Below, one piece after another: positions 36,356 through 49,300 of a stretch of DNA of 64,000 bases (position 1 is the first letter of the stretch; each line of letters starts with the position of its first letter). A program made the position numbers and the translations under genes. The notes under the pieces were generated by a model. It saw only the letters and a program-made list of their open reading frames with translations, did no database searches and had not been told where the DNA came from. The stretch is from Ophiostoma sp. CBS 140.51 (Eukaryota; Ascomycota; Sordariomycetes; Ophiostomatales; Ophiostomataceae). Location: the NCBI GenBank assembly GCA_029298735.1, contig JANSLP010000010.1:186001-250000 (forward strand), read 5' to 3'.

Positions 36356-37704
36356 TTAAACAGCAGGGGAGGGACCGCCGGGGGGACCCTGGTTGGCACC
36401 GAAAGGACCGGGGCCGTAGGGGCTCACAGCGCCGGGGACAGCACCGTGGACGGGGTAGTGCGGCGGGGGAGGGGCAGGGCGGTAGGGAGTGCCGACGCCA
36501 GAGTTGTTCTGCGAGCGGCCCCACGACAGACGGACGCGCGAGTTGCCAATGGGGTAGCCCTGCATCTGGTTGATGGCCATCTCGGCAGCGTGGCGGTGGA
36601 CGAACTGGACGAAACCGCAGCCCTTGCCAGGGGGGATCTTGACGTAGGTGATCTCGCCAAAGCCCTGGAAGAAGGAGCGAAGCTCGTCCTCGGTGACGTA
36701 GCCAGACAGGCCGCCGACGAACACGGTGGTGTTGTTGGGGTCGGTGAACTGGTTCATGGGCTGGGGCGCCATGGGGCCAAAGCCGCCGGGCTGGTAGTAG
36801 CCGCCGTTGCCGCCGCCGTTGCCCATGTTCCAGCCGCCCATCTGGTTGCCGCCCTGACCGGGACCAGGAGCGTGCATGTGGTTGCCACCATGCTGGCCCT
36901 GGCCGTACTGGTGAGAACTGTCATGTCAAATCGATTAGCCTTAATTCGTGTAGTTCACGAAGACACTACAATACGTACCGAGTCTTAGGCGTGGCAGTCG
37001 AGATACGCATAGGGCGGTTGCCGCAGTAGACGCCCTGCATCTCGATGAGAGCGCGCTGCTGGTCGTTCTCATCAGAAAAGCGGACGAATCCGTAACCACG
37101 CGACTGGCCAGTAACAGCGTCGGTCATGATCTTTGCGGACTTGCACGAAGGGAAGCGAGCCTGGAACAGGCTGACGAGCACAAACTCGTTGACCTCGGGG
37201 CCCAGATCTCCGACAAAAATGCTGAACTCTGGGCTGCGGTCGTCACTGTCGAGTCGAATTAGGTTAGCCTTGCATTTGGATCGGTGAAGTCAAAGTCAGG
37301 CATCAGAACACATACCGACGGTCGACCAGACCACCGCCAGAGGCCCAGTTGAGCTTAAAGGCACGCGACGAGTTGGGGATGTTAGAGCCGTTCAAGCCGA
37401 GCGCCTTGGTGGCGGCCTCAACGGTGTTGAACTCGACGAAGCAGTAGCCGGCGTTGCCCGAGGCGCGGTCGCGGATGACCTTGACGTTGACGTTCTCGCC
37501 CGAGACGGTGGAGAACACGTTCTTGACAAAGTTCTCGTCCATCCACGGCTCGAGCTCGCCCATCCAGAGGGTCTTGGAGGACTCGCTGCCCTGAGGAAGA
37601 GCGGCGGCGGGCGGGAACGATGAGTCGATATTCGACCCGTTGATGGGGGTCGTGTTCGACTCGGCCGCCAGGTTGCCGTTGGAGGGGGTAGCGAAAGAGG
37701 CCAT
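36356..37704 (-). CDS. csx1: Three-RRM RNA-binding protein, Csx1/Nam8 type
   Basis: Three exons, 37704-37316, 37245-36979 and 36917-36356, with introns of 70 and 61 nt (donors GTATGT and GTACGT), give 405 residues. RRM1 (about 44-125) begins TLWMGELEPWMDENFV, the hallmark of this family. RRM2 (about 137-216) has FSIFVGDLG and the RNP1 GYGFVRF. RRM3 (about 283-353) has TTVFVGGLSG and CGFVQF. A Gly/Asn/Met-rich linker lies between RRM2 and RRM3 and the C-terminus is Gly/Pro-rich. Relatives are yeast Nam8 and Ngr1 and fission yeast Csx1, which regulate splicing or mRNA stability under stress; which role applies here is inference. Exon joins restore each RRM exactly, so the model is secure. The symbol follows the fission yeast gene. 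Confidence 0.92.
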
Positions 37705-37717
37705 TTTGAAGACTGCA

Positions 37718-37827
37718 CTGTTAGCGATGGACGGTAGACAATGACGAGAAACAGGAATGGTGCAGTGTCATTGACCGATGCGACGTTGACACCGTTGACG
37801 ATGTAGGAAGACGCGATGCTCACTTAC
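37718..37827 (-). other. Probable 5' UTR intron of the RNA-binding protein gene
   Basis: On the minus strand a perfect donor (GTAAGTGAG) begins at 37827. A CTAACAG acceptor ends at 37718, 14 bases before the start codon. At 110 nt it fits the intron sizes of this window. It contains no frame continuous with the protein, so if real it is untranslated. Another good donor (GTAAGTTG) lies near 38169. Confidence 0.4.
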
Positions 37828-39819
37828 TAAAAGACAAAAGCTAAAATTGGAAAAGAGCCTGAACGACAAATGCAATGTTAGATAATTGTGCGGAAGAATG
37901 GAAAAGATGGCACAATAAAGCAGGCAGCCAAGACAAGAGCTTGACAATGTGAACGGGACTAGAAAATCTTGGAAATGTCAGAAAAAGCTGAGAGCTGGAG
38001 AATGGGCAAGAATATCGGTGGCGACCGCTATCCACGTGACTAGCCGCCAAGGTCAACGAGCAACAATAGACAAGATTTGACCCCACGAAACCAATCGATG
38101 GCCAGCTCAATGGGATCCAAGGTCGCGTCTTGCTCTGTCGCCCTCCTGTTTGGCATGGATACAACTTACCAAATGTGTAGGTACAAACGCAATCTTTTCT
38201 CAACCGAGAGAAAGCTGACGTACCGAAATGATGAACCCAAAGACAATTCAAGCGTAATGATCGTAAACGTAAACGTAACGCCTAGCGCCTCAAAGGAGAA
38301 AGGATAAGAGGTGATAGGGAAAGTCGATTTGCGTAGAGAACGTAGACGACGTGGGAAGATGCGAAAAACGACAGTGACGAGTGCTCAAAAGATGCTGAAA
38401 CGGTCGTTATGATGGTACACAGGAACTGAAAGAGAGATAAATGTCAGCATTGTCAAATAGGAAGTGGGGAAAGTCCCTGAAAGCATGAAAAGCAAACGAA
38501 AGTGTGCAAGGGGAAAAGGCAACAAAAATAGAAAAATGAAAGGAACAAAAACAATCTTTGTGCTTCTCTCTGGCTTGCTTCATATGCATCTCATCTCGCA
38601 AGAAAGGCAGTCGGCTGAAGACAGGCCGGCCCAAACACAAGACAGCTCGCTTAAGGAACAAGGAAAGCTCGTTCTGCGTGCAGTGTTGGCCGGGCTCCTC
38701 GTGGCCTGCTGAAATGCTGGCATGCTGAACAGCCAGGGGCTCGTGACACGTCGCCGGCTGTCAGGTCGAGGAATGTCTTTGACAGTGCCTAGGTTTGTTC
38801 CCAGGTGCAACTGCAGGCCGGTCTGGCAGAGGCAAAAGCTGTGCCCAGCAAGTCAAACCCGCTTCATCACGCGTTTAAACGAAATGAGCGCAGGAAAAAA
38901 CTGCAAAAACTGTAAAAGCCCGGCCATGGCTAAGACTGTCCATCGCCTATCCCATATTCCCGTTCCTGGAAATTTTCACAGCCTGGAACTTTAACCGCAC
39001 ATGCTGCTCTCGTGGCAACGCCGAGGGGCCGCAACGCCTAAAATCTCTCGCGCCGCTTCTCGAGATGGCACGTCGGCCATGCTCCAGGCACGTTGAAAAA
39101 AATTTGGCGGTACTTCACGGTCGAAAATCTGCGTAGCCACGAGCGGCTGATTGGAGGAGCCAAAACTACCCAATAGTCCAAGCGTCCAGACTGGCAGGCG
39201 TGCGCATTTGTGCAAACGTGGCAATTGGCGTGGTCGTGACCACGACCGTGGTAGCGGTGAAGCGAAAAGATAAGTTTCTTCGTGGCAGCCGATTAGATAT
39301 TGCAATTGAAGGAGGAAGTCGCGATTGCTCCGGAGATGTTGCGCTGCACGCTGCAGAGGCCAGAACTTGCAAGAGATCCGAGTCCGCCGATCTCAAGACA
39401 TGGTCATGTTGCAAGCCATCGTCGTGAGAATCAGGTCCAGTCGAGCTGGTGCACGATCTCGGCAACTCTCGGTTCGCAAATTGGCGCGTTCGGAGTTGAT
39501 CGCATCCTCCTGGATTGCTCGCCACGTCGGTTTCTCAGCGCCAAAGCTGGTCGATCCAATGCCATCTGCCGGTGGTAAAAGAAGCGCCAAGAAAGTATCT
39601 AAGTTCCGAGCGCCCGGGATATCCGGATGTAGTGGTAGAGTCGAGGAAACAAGTCGGTCGGTCTATTTTTGGGAATTTCCGGTAGAGCCGGAAAATAAAT
39701 GCAAGTGGCTGAATGAGTCGGCCGGCTCAAGTCGCGTTTCGCGGCGCATCGTGCGACGAGGGAGCAGAGAAGCAGAGAATAAAAAGCGCGTCGGGTGTCG
39801 TGGTCGGCCGGGGTAGAGG

Positions 39820-40740
39820 CGAAGTCGAGAGTGAAAATGGGCGCGCCGAGACACTCGAAGTGGTCCAAAGAGAGAGCCACGCAGAGAGAGCGAGAAAGAG
39901 AGGCAGAAGCCAGGAGAAAGACAGGAGAGCGAGAAACAGGTACAAGGTAGCACAGGAACAGGAACAGGAACAGAGACAGAAAAGAGAGACAGAAATAACG
40001 CGCGCGCGAGGCACACACGGTGCAGGAAACACAAAACGAACAAAACAGAAACAGATGAAGCAGCGACTGCGACGCAATTGTCGCGAGTCGCAGTCGCAGT
40101 CGCAGTCGCGTCGGTCGCGAGAAGATAAAAAGCTTACCTCGGAAGTCGAAAGCAAAGCTCAATGCAAGAGGCGAAACTGGCGAGAATAGCACTGTCGAGA
40201 GACTTGAGGTGAGCGCGTGATTGCAGATAAAGGAGGTGGGTGGGATGTGATTGTGAGGGATGCGTCAAGCTGCTGCAATGTTGCGTCGGCAAAAACGGAG
40301 GAGCAAACAGAAATCGACTCGAACGAAGATGCGTGATGCGACAGTGACGGCAAAAAATGCACCAAAAAATGGGAAGAAAATGCAATGTGAAGGAAAAATT
40401 GGGGGATTGGGGGAAGTGAGAAGGAAAGGAGAGGAATTGAGAAAGCACGAACAGGAAGCAAGGCAACACGAACAAAAAAGAATGCGCGTAGCAATGTATC
40501 GAGAGAAAAAACGGATGAGGGAGAGAAAAGATTCACGAAAATGTGAAAAGAAAAAGAAAAAGAAGCGAAAAGCAATAGAGGGGGGAGAGAGAAACGAGAG
40601 AAAGAGAAGGTGGGGATGGGGTGTTACGTGAAGGTGAAAAAAGGTGTGCAGGTGGGTAAAAATGAGGGAAGGTACGAGGAAGGAAGGGAGGGAAAGGCGA
40701 GGGAAAGAGGGAGAGTACCTGAAGAAAGAGCGACCGATGA
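39820..40740. repeat. Long polypurine-rich tract
   Basis: The plus strand is dominated by GA, GAAA and GAGA words for about 0.9 kb, with only short interruptions. One of these is a GTCGCA hexamer repeated three times plus GTCGCG at 40087-40110. The minus strand is therefore pyrimidine-rich, as in the leaders of minus-strand genes elsewhere in the window. Open frames across it encode Phe/Ser/Leu or Lys/Glu/Arg low-complexity chains and are not genes. Confidence 0.7.
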
Positions 40741-43700
40741 GATTTTCGGGGGCACTGTGCACTGTTCCTACCTCGTTGGAGGGTGGGATGACAGGGTGGA
40801 TGACTACTAGTGGGTAATAGAGAACAAGGGAGAACGGCGCAGAAGGGGCGACCAGCGGGCATCGAAGAGAAAGAGAAAAAATCGATTTAAAAGTTAGTGC
40901 AGCTAAAAACTGGGCAGAAAGACGGGACCAAGGCCAGAAAAAATTAGAAAATTCGCAGGAAGCAGGAAATAAGAGAAAGAGCGCTACCGGGTGCCCCCTA
41001 CACCAGTACCAAAACACTGAAAATACTGCCCAAAAATAGGCCCCAAAATTGAGCAGTCGCGACCGAGAAGTGGAGGCGGAACCGCAGGAAGGCAGCCAGG
41101 GTTGGGAGGCAGGTGCTTCCCAGCTTCTTTCTTTCGTTTTCTTCGTTTTCTTACAGGCTGCCTAGGCAGAAAGTCGCAGCGCACTGTGCAGTCGCCATGC
41201 CACCTGGGACAGGAAGAAACGACGCCGCGGCATGTATGCAGGTCCATCCAGGTGTGCAATTTAGGCCCTGGACTATTTTTCTAGCGGGGAGGGCAGTGTT
41301 GATACAGAATATGTGCGCGTCATGGTGCGAGGTGGTCCATAATCAGGCACGCGCATCTGTGACGAAACTCCAGGGCCATCAAGTGCCATATACTTCAGAG
41401 TTCTGTATTATCCCCAAAAGGAAAGAGGACCTCGAGGGCGTAAAAGGCCGCACAACACGGTCAAAGGAAAGCACCAGAGAGAAAGAAGGAAAGAGCTGTG
41501 GAGAGCGAGATATCTCCACTCTTTTTTCTGGCTATTTTACATTTTGCTCTTGCCCTATTCTGCTTTTCTGCCTTTCTCTCGCTCTTTTTGCGCGACGGTG
41601 GGAAGGTTCGCCCAGGGCCATTGGGACCTCTGGTTGGCCCGCACGTTGGCCCTAGCTCTTTAGCTTTCGCGCGGTCGGTGTGTGAGGGTGCTCGAGGGTG
41701 TGTGTCGAGCTGGAAGTCTCTGAGGAGGGGCATTTTGCTCGAAGCTCGAAGCTGCTGCTTTCTCGTTTCCTACGCAGTCTGCGGGTCGACGCCCATCGCT
41801 CTTTCCCACTTCGGCTGGGAGACGGTCCCAATCGCCATCTCACGCGCCTGCATGCCGAGCACATCCCATCTTCCCATCCACCATCCTCCCATCGGAAAGG
41901 TAGGTGCAAGGTACTTGTGTCTTGCCTGTTCCCGCCGCAATCTGCAGGTCAAGCAAGGGAGAGGCCAGGTGTGCATTTGTTGCATTAGCGCGAAAGCGTG
42001 GCGGCGTTCCTCTTGGCCCTACGGGGTGTGGGCATGACTACGGCGATGTTCAAAAAGCCTGATGCACCTCCTGTTGTTTGTACGTTTTCCGTACCGTCGT
42101 TTTGGTTTTCTTTTCATTTTTGTTTTTTTCCTTTCTCCAGAGTATCACGATACATTGGACCGTGTGGGCCCGCACTGTGTTCTTGTTCGTTCCTTCCTCA
42201 ACAATGCCTCACACCCTCTTTTTCTCGTCCACTGGCTCACTGGCTCACGGGTTCCTCTCTCCCTTTGTTTCTCCCTTTTTTTGTTTCTCCTTCCCGCAGC
42301 TACTCATTTCTGCACGGGCGGCTCTTGTTCCCGCGCATCGTCTCCCATCGTCGCTACCTTTTTCTCGTCGCTCTTTCTTTTGCAGTGCAGCTCCTTCCCC
42401 CCTGATCGCCGCTGCAGCGGCATCCACACCTCAAGCCAATGAGGAATGAGCGAATTGTTGCTTTTTTTTCGCAGTGTGTCGTGGCCTCTTTTTGGTCAAG
42501 ACCTTTCACACCAGCTTTTCGACGTCGCTTTTCAGCTTCCAGCTTGTCCCCTCTTGAGAACAAGGAGGGAACCCCTCGACGCCCTCCCGATTTACCCACT
42601 TTCTCACAGCCCAAGGCTACTAGCTCTGCCCTCCATCGGCAACGTTCACCCTGTCTCCGGGGCTTTTGCCCTGTCGACCCTGTCGTTTTTAAGTTTTTAC
42701 TGAGTATTGCATCCTTTGTGAGCTCTTAGCCAGCTGTCTCTTAGGCCGGACAACCCGGAGGAAGCACGAAAAGGCCGGTAAGTCGAAAGGTGTGAGCAAT
42801 TATGTCATACCTACTTGTGCTAGAGCAGCATCTACCGACAGAACGCCAGCAAAGCCGGAGATCTCGAAAACACGTGTGTGATGACGATGCCCGTAAGAAA
42901 TTGGGTGAGCTAGGGCTCCAAGGATGGAGATACACATACAGTTTTGAGCATGGAGAAGCTCATAACCTCATAATATGTTCCTGTTTCCTCACACATGTGT
43001 TCGCCATCATTCAAAATAGGCGAGCTGTGACAGGTTCTCACATGAACCCCATGCTCTTCCTTCAGCTTCCGTAATTCCGCCTGACAAAACAAGAGAGAAA
43101 AATGGGAAAGAGTCACAGCCTCTGTTGATATTCGATGTTCATGATGGAGCCTTTATGATCCCCCCCCCAAAATGAAAATGATCGTCCGGGACCATCCCTG
43201 GCTAAAAAGGAATTGAGAGGAGCACAGAGGAGCACAGAGGAGGCAGAAATGGCACAGACGAAGAGGGAAGAATAAAGATCCACGAACGCATCCGCCTGGA
43301 CGGGCCAAGACGACGTTAAAACATCAAAACATGCAGAATGGTTGTCAGAGAAGACGAGAGACAGACAAGAAAAAGAGAGACACGGGACGGGCACGCCATT
43401 GCTATTTACCGCACTCTCCCGAGGCCTGGGCGAGACTGGAGACTGCCATGGACACTGACAATGTGTTCCCTTGGGTGCTGTTTGGGTGTATCGTGCTGAA
43501 GCTGTGTTCGTCGTGGCTATTAACTACCCCCTGAAACGGCCTAGTCTTCTTTTTTCCTCTTTCCTCTTTTGTTCACGTACGTAAAACGCGTGCCGTCGAG
43601 AAAAGTTAAATTACCGTCGCGCCTGTATTTTTAGACCGTGTTTTCGGGCTGTCGGGACGCGTCTTGCTCACGTCGTATTCTTCTTTTCTTCTGCTTAAGC

Positions 43701-45778
43701 CAGTATATTTTTCCTGTCGTCATCCCTGATCTATCCGTCTGCTCTTATCAATGTTTCCAAGGAACGAACCTGAGAAGATACCCCGTCCCCAACAGCCCGT
43801 CCCGTCTTGTTTTGTTTCGACGAGCGGGAAGGGGAAGGGAAGGGGGAAAGGAAGGACAAGACAAGACATGGCAAAAAATAGGAGGAGAAGAGGAGGACAA
43901 CGAAGAATGCTCGCACAAAACAGCCGCATGCGAGATTTGCGAGACCACGAACGAGGTTTTGTGTTGTGTTCAGCCTGTGCTTGTGCCAGGTTGGCGAGCA
44001 CGACAGACTCACTCACAGACATCAGACATGCGCAGACACAGGTCTGTCCCCTAATCTTTGTACCCTGCTGTCGGACTCATATTCGTCGCACAGGCCCAAC
44101 CCATCCCTCACCGTGTTGCCGGCACTGTCTTGTTTTGGGCGAGCAGGCCTCACAATGCCGGAAGAGAAACGCGATGTGATGACCTGCAGAGTAGAATTCA
44201 CGGGCAACAAACTGGGGGAATCTCCATAAATGGACCCCGTTCTCCGTTGACCAGCGCGGCACGCATTGATGCAATCCTACCATCTTACGTGGGGGAACAG
44301 GGATAAAGCCTGTGAAAATGACGGTTTGAAGCAACGCTGCAGCCCCTGCAGCACAGAACAATGCCTGCCGCCTTGTGAGAGCCAGAGAGGCCAAAGAGAA
44401 TGCTTAATTTGATATCAACGCGTTGGGAGCAAGCCCAGTGAATTCATGGTCAGAAATGATACGAAATCAATTTAACATTTCATGTTTCCCATTGTCATGC
44501 TTTGGACATTGAAAAGGGCAATATCAACCCGCAGGAGGCAGCCATGACCAGAAATACGGCGGACATGGAGTCCGAACTGACTTCTTCCTGCATTTAGATC
44601 AACTTGCTCGAGAATATAACCCAAACATGTAGGTGCATTCTCAAATACAGAATCAAAGTAGCTGCATGTTCCACTTGCCCGCAGGAAGCGGCAGTATCAT
44701 GGGCTTCTCAAAAAGCTGGGAATTGTTATTAGTAACTCTCGGTCCCGAGCTGTCTGTTGGTGACACTTTGCAGACAGATGTTGACTGATATTATGTAGAT
44801 GACTGTAAAATAATTCTGATATATTTTATCATACTTGATTTTGGAAGAAAAAAACCCTCCTTCGTAAAGATTTTTTTTCTTCTTTTTTTCACAAATTTTT
44901 TAAGAATATATGAGTTTATATGAATTCAAAGAAAAATTTACTTTTTGTCCCATAAATTATGATCGTGACTAAAAAGCCATTTCAAACTTGTTGTTGGCGG
45001 CCTCACCGAATAGCACACAAGAAGATACAAGAGGTGCTCTGCTTCACATCCGTACATCCGTTTATCCCACTGCATCTAGATGGAACATGCAAAGTCAGCA
45101 AAGACGGGCCGATGAATACCGCGGCTGTTTCTCCATCTACACAACTCTCATATCAAGATACTACACAGCTCTTTACACGATCGGCCGCCGGTGAAGTCGC
45201 TCATAACCACGGTGAACATTGGCATTGTTCTATAGTGTTTTCTAGAAGGAAAATGACAACCCAGCCGCTATCTGTACTTTGCAGGTGATGGCACGGCAGG
45301 CTGATAATTGACATAAATTCTCCGGGACAAGGAAAATGAGAGTGAATATCACCCAGTCGCCTGATATCGGTGTCTGCTATAGGCGCCGGAAGTATGAAAT
45401 TCAAGAGGACAAAAAAACGTGGCCCGGATTTTCCAGAAATGACATGGCACTTTACGAGTAGTATTAGAGGGATAGGTAATGGCGCAAGGAATGATTCTGG
45501 AATCAAGAAGAGAAAATCTTGACACGGTTGAACACAGAAGGCAGTAAAAGACGCCACTCTTTATGCTTGACGACGCCAAAGTACTCGAGCTTCTACTGGA
45601 AACCACCGAACTTGAAGTTTGAATAAACTAGAATTTATCCAAATGAGATAGAAGATATGACCACTTATCTACTCGACAAAATCAAGCTTCATCACAGTCT
45701 CCAAAATGGACATGTCGTTCCCTATCGTGATCTACTTTAGTGCCTTTAGCGCTGTTAGCTCCTGGGAGTGCCTGTAAT

Positions 45779-45800
45779 TGACGTCAACATTGTACACGTG
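45779..45800. promoter_or_regulatory. CRE palindrome and E-box upstream of ECM29
   Basis: TGACGTCA (45779-45786), the full palindromic site for ATF/CREB-type bZIP factors such as Atf1, is followed nine bases later by CACGTG (45795-45800), a bHLH E-box. They lie about 520-540 bases before the ECM29 start. The match is exact; function is inferred. Confidence 0.45.
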
Positions 45801-46314
45801 ACTGTCCGACTGCTTATTCATCATCTGTTTTGCCCGCCGCACACAACCAGCACACCAAAGCGTGGCACGTCACAACGGCCGCCGCCTAGCGCCTCGCAGG
45901 GTCCCCCGCCCAGGCCGGAGCTTCCCCCAGCTGGGCGTGGCGCCCCTTCACAATGGAGAATTGGTCCCGTTCTCGCATGTTCCGGCCAGGCACGGCGATG
46001 TTGACGACAGCCGACGACGCCACTTTGCACGAGCCTTGCGACGGATCAACAGCGAAACCATACGAGATTCCGTACACATACCAGATCCCACACGAGCTTT
46101 TATATAGACTGGCGTTTTCTTTCTGTGTTTAGCAGCAGCGTCATTGTCATTCCCTTGATTCCATTTCACAACATCTCGACATCTCAAATCAACATCTCGA
46201 ACAACATCAACACAACATCTTGAAGGCGACATCTTCAGCCTCAACTCCCCCCGCCGTTGAACGGCATTCCTTTACCCTCCTCTTCCCCCCACACATGCCA
46301 TCGCCAACCTAAAA

Positions 46315-49300
46315 ATGGCAGAGCAAACGCCCGAGCAGCGCGAGCTCTCGCTTGTGGAAAAGGTCGACTTCCGTATCCTCAATGTGGCCAACAACGAGCA
46401 GAAGCTGCAGGATCTGCTGAGCAAGTTCCTTGTGCCTCTTCTCCTTAAGGGCGCCAGCGAGCATGCCTCGGTGCGTGCCAAGGTGGCCACCGTCGCCCAG
46501 CGGCTCAAGCTGTTCATCAAGCCGCCGGGCGTTGTTCTGCCCGTGGCCGCCCTCGTTGACCAATTCAAGTCGACGGACTCGCCCGTCGTGCGGCACCTTG
46601 ACATTGTCTTTATCCAGCACAGCATCGGCCGGCTGTCGGCCAAAGACCGTCGTGCCCTGCTGCCCGCACTGTTGAAGGGAATCTCGCGCGTGAACAGCAG
46701 CACGCCTGCGCTGTTTGATATTGTGCTGCAGACTTTGCCCGTTCTGAAAGTTCCCTCGCGCGGTTCGCAAGAAGACGACGCTTTCGCCGAGGCCATTGGT
46801 CTAGCAGACCCGGCGGACGCTGCCTACGTGGCCGAGCGCTTTGGCAAGGTGTTCTTGCTGTCCCGCGGCGGTGCGCAGGCGCAAACACAAATGGCATCGG
46901 CTGCCGATGTGGCCTTTTTTGGGCTGGACCAAGACGATGCATGGCTGAGAGCAGGTACCAACCTGGCCGAGACGCGGATCCGCGTGGCTCAGTTTTTGGC
47001 GAGCGGTGCTTTCGCTCACAACGACGACACCGAGGTGGCCCGCTTTATGCCATCACTCTATGCTGCGGTGCACACCGACAGCCGCGTGTCGTCTTTGGGC
47101 GAGGACCTGCTGAAACGCACGAAGGTCTCGCTCGAGTCCAAGACGCTCGTCGAGCAACTGTTTGCCGCCCACGCCGTGCTGCCGCCTGCCTACCGCATCC
47201 GCATTTTGAATTTGCTGAGCCGGTCGGCACTCTCGACATCTTATACTGATGAGATCCTCAAAGTTGTGATGCGGGACATGGACGCCAACAAGGACCCGTC
47301 CGCCCAGACGGATCCATTCGGCGGCGCCTCAGCCTCCTCTCGCTCGCGTGGCCTCGAAATGGCCAAGTTGTACAAGGCACTGTTCGAGTACATCAACTGG
47401 ATCGCCCGCATCGGCCCCAACAAGCAGGACTTTGCCATTGGCCGACCCCTCATCGAGTACCTCCAGAAATACATTGAAGAGCTCGGCTGGCCTGTGCCGA
47501 CCACAACGGGCGTCGACAACGAGACGCTGCGCGCCAAGGCCTACGAAACAATCGGCCAGCTGGCCAAGGGTGCACGGATGACCATGACGGAGCGCCTGGC
47601 GCTGGCCCGCTACTTCTTCCGCTCGCTGACCGAGGATCCTATTACTGAGGTGGTTGTCAACGTGGACGGCGCTCTGTCGAGCCTATCATCCGTCTTTACA
47701 CCCGAGGCAGAAAAAAAGTCCAGGAGTGACGACGCAAAGGAGTCGGACGAAAAGAAACAACAACGAATCAAGGACCTCCAGGAGATTGAGCCCGAGCTGC
47801 GGTCTATGCTTCTCGAGTATATCAGCCTCGACGACAGCGACGACGCCAACTCCCACATCCGCCGCAGTGCACGCCATGCCGCCGCCAAGTGGGCAAACAA
47901 CTGTCTGCGGTTTGCCGACCCCATTGGCCGCTGGATCGACATCCTGGCCGCGGCCGGCCGCCGTGGCGAGCGCAGCGATGTCATTGAGGAAGGCCACAAG
48001 GGTCTGGACCCGTGGACCTACTACAGCAACAACGTCGATGACCTCGTGCTGCCCAAATGGTCCGAGCTCGTGCAGACCTTTTTTAGAAGCCGTGTCGGCG
48101 GCGAGGCCGAAGTAGAGTCTGTCGGTATGGACGTGGACTCCGTGTCCGTCTTTGTCAACTTTACCGGCCAGATTTTGGACGCCTTTGCCCTCGCCGTCAA
48201 CTACTGCAAGCGCATTCTGCTGTTGACCGCCCTCACCGACTTCAAGGTCGAGCCGGGCTGGGAGCAGCAGGTCGAGACGCTCGTGCGGTCCGACAAGGCC
48301 AGCCGGGATACCATTCGTGACTACCTTGCGTCGTCTGCCGAGCACCAACAGTCACTCCAAGATCTGCTGGAGGCCGCTTTTGAGGGCATGCTCCTGAAGG
48401 ACAAGGCAGCCGTCGTCGAGCCATGCGGCCGCTGTTTTGTCGAGCTGGCCTCGCTGGCACCGCAAGCTGCGCTCTCCACACTGGCTGGCCGTGCGTCTGA
48501 ACTGCTGCCTCTCGCCACATCCAACAAGAAGGAGATTCGCAAACTGGCTGCAGCTGCCATGGGTATCCTGGGTGCCCACCCAGACAACTCTGTTGAGAGC
48601 GTGACCAAGCTCAAGGCTGACCTTGTGGCTGCCGCAAAGCCTTGGAAGACGGCCGTCGGCTCGGAGCTGAACGCTACTGAGGGTGCCTTTGTGTCTTTGG
48701 CCCACCTGCTGTCCAGAACTGTGTTTTACGACGCTACCGACGCAGACGGACAACGTGCTGCGCTCGTGGACGACGTGGCAACACTGTTCCCAACGGCCAA
48801 AGAGATTAGCGAGGCGTCTGCGTCCTTCCAAGACGCTCTGTTTGACGCACTGTCGCAACTCTGGACGGCAGGTGTTGCGTGTCTTCCGGGATCCGACGAA
48901 AGCGACAAGAACAAGACCATTGTCGCCTTTGTTGATGCTCTCACTACGCAAGCCAAGAAGGGTAACGAGCGCGCCATTGCCGCTCTCGGCCGTCTCGCAG
49001 TGGCTGTCGGCGCCGACTCGACAGGGGATGACACTGAGGCTGAACTTGCCAGCAAAGACAAGGAGACGACCGACATCACTGCCCTCATCCTCTCCAAGCT
49101 GTATGACCTCTACGAAATCAAGCAGGCCGAGGTGCACTTTTCTATCGGTGGTGCCATTACGGCGACAGTGGCTTGCTGGGATGCCGACGTGGTCGAGCTA
49201 TCGTTGGACGTGCAGTCGTCTCCTTCTCCCACTCAAAATCCGGACAAGCGGGCAGCCTTCCGCATCCCCAAGCGCTCCCACCGCCTGACTGCGGCTCTCG

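Larger units (their letters stand above)
37705..46314. other. 8.6 kb gene desert
   Basis: No supportable coding gene lies here. From the left it holds the leader and promoter of the RNA-binding gene, an inverted CCAAT at 39150-39154, a GTCGCA tandem at 40087-40110, and a purine-rich tract of about 0.9 kb (39.82-40.74 kb). It also holds a GCCCCAAAA word at 41040-41048, pyrimidine-rich plus-strand sequence at about 42.07-42.48 kb, a markedly AT-rich patch at about 44.4-45.0 kb, and the ECM29 promoter at the right. Intron-like donor and acceptor pairs occur, but they join no recognisable protein. Confidence 0.45.

Noticed and set aside
42062..42442. Intron-like segment 42080-42140 (GTACGT ... 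TCTCCAG) with open frames on both sides
   Set aside because: Joining the flanks gives no recognisable protein and the downstream frame is Ser/Leu/Phe-rich; the donor and acceptor may be chance in a pyrimidine-rich tract.
44216..44400. Minus-strand frame beginning with a hydrophobic, signal-like segment (LTRRQALFCAAGAAALLQ) and a good donor GTAAGA near 44288
   Set aside because: The frame has no ATG before the hydrophobic part, a stop lies just upstream, and I found no acceptor that extends a sensible protein. It could be a decayed exon, but I cannot support it.
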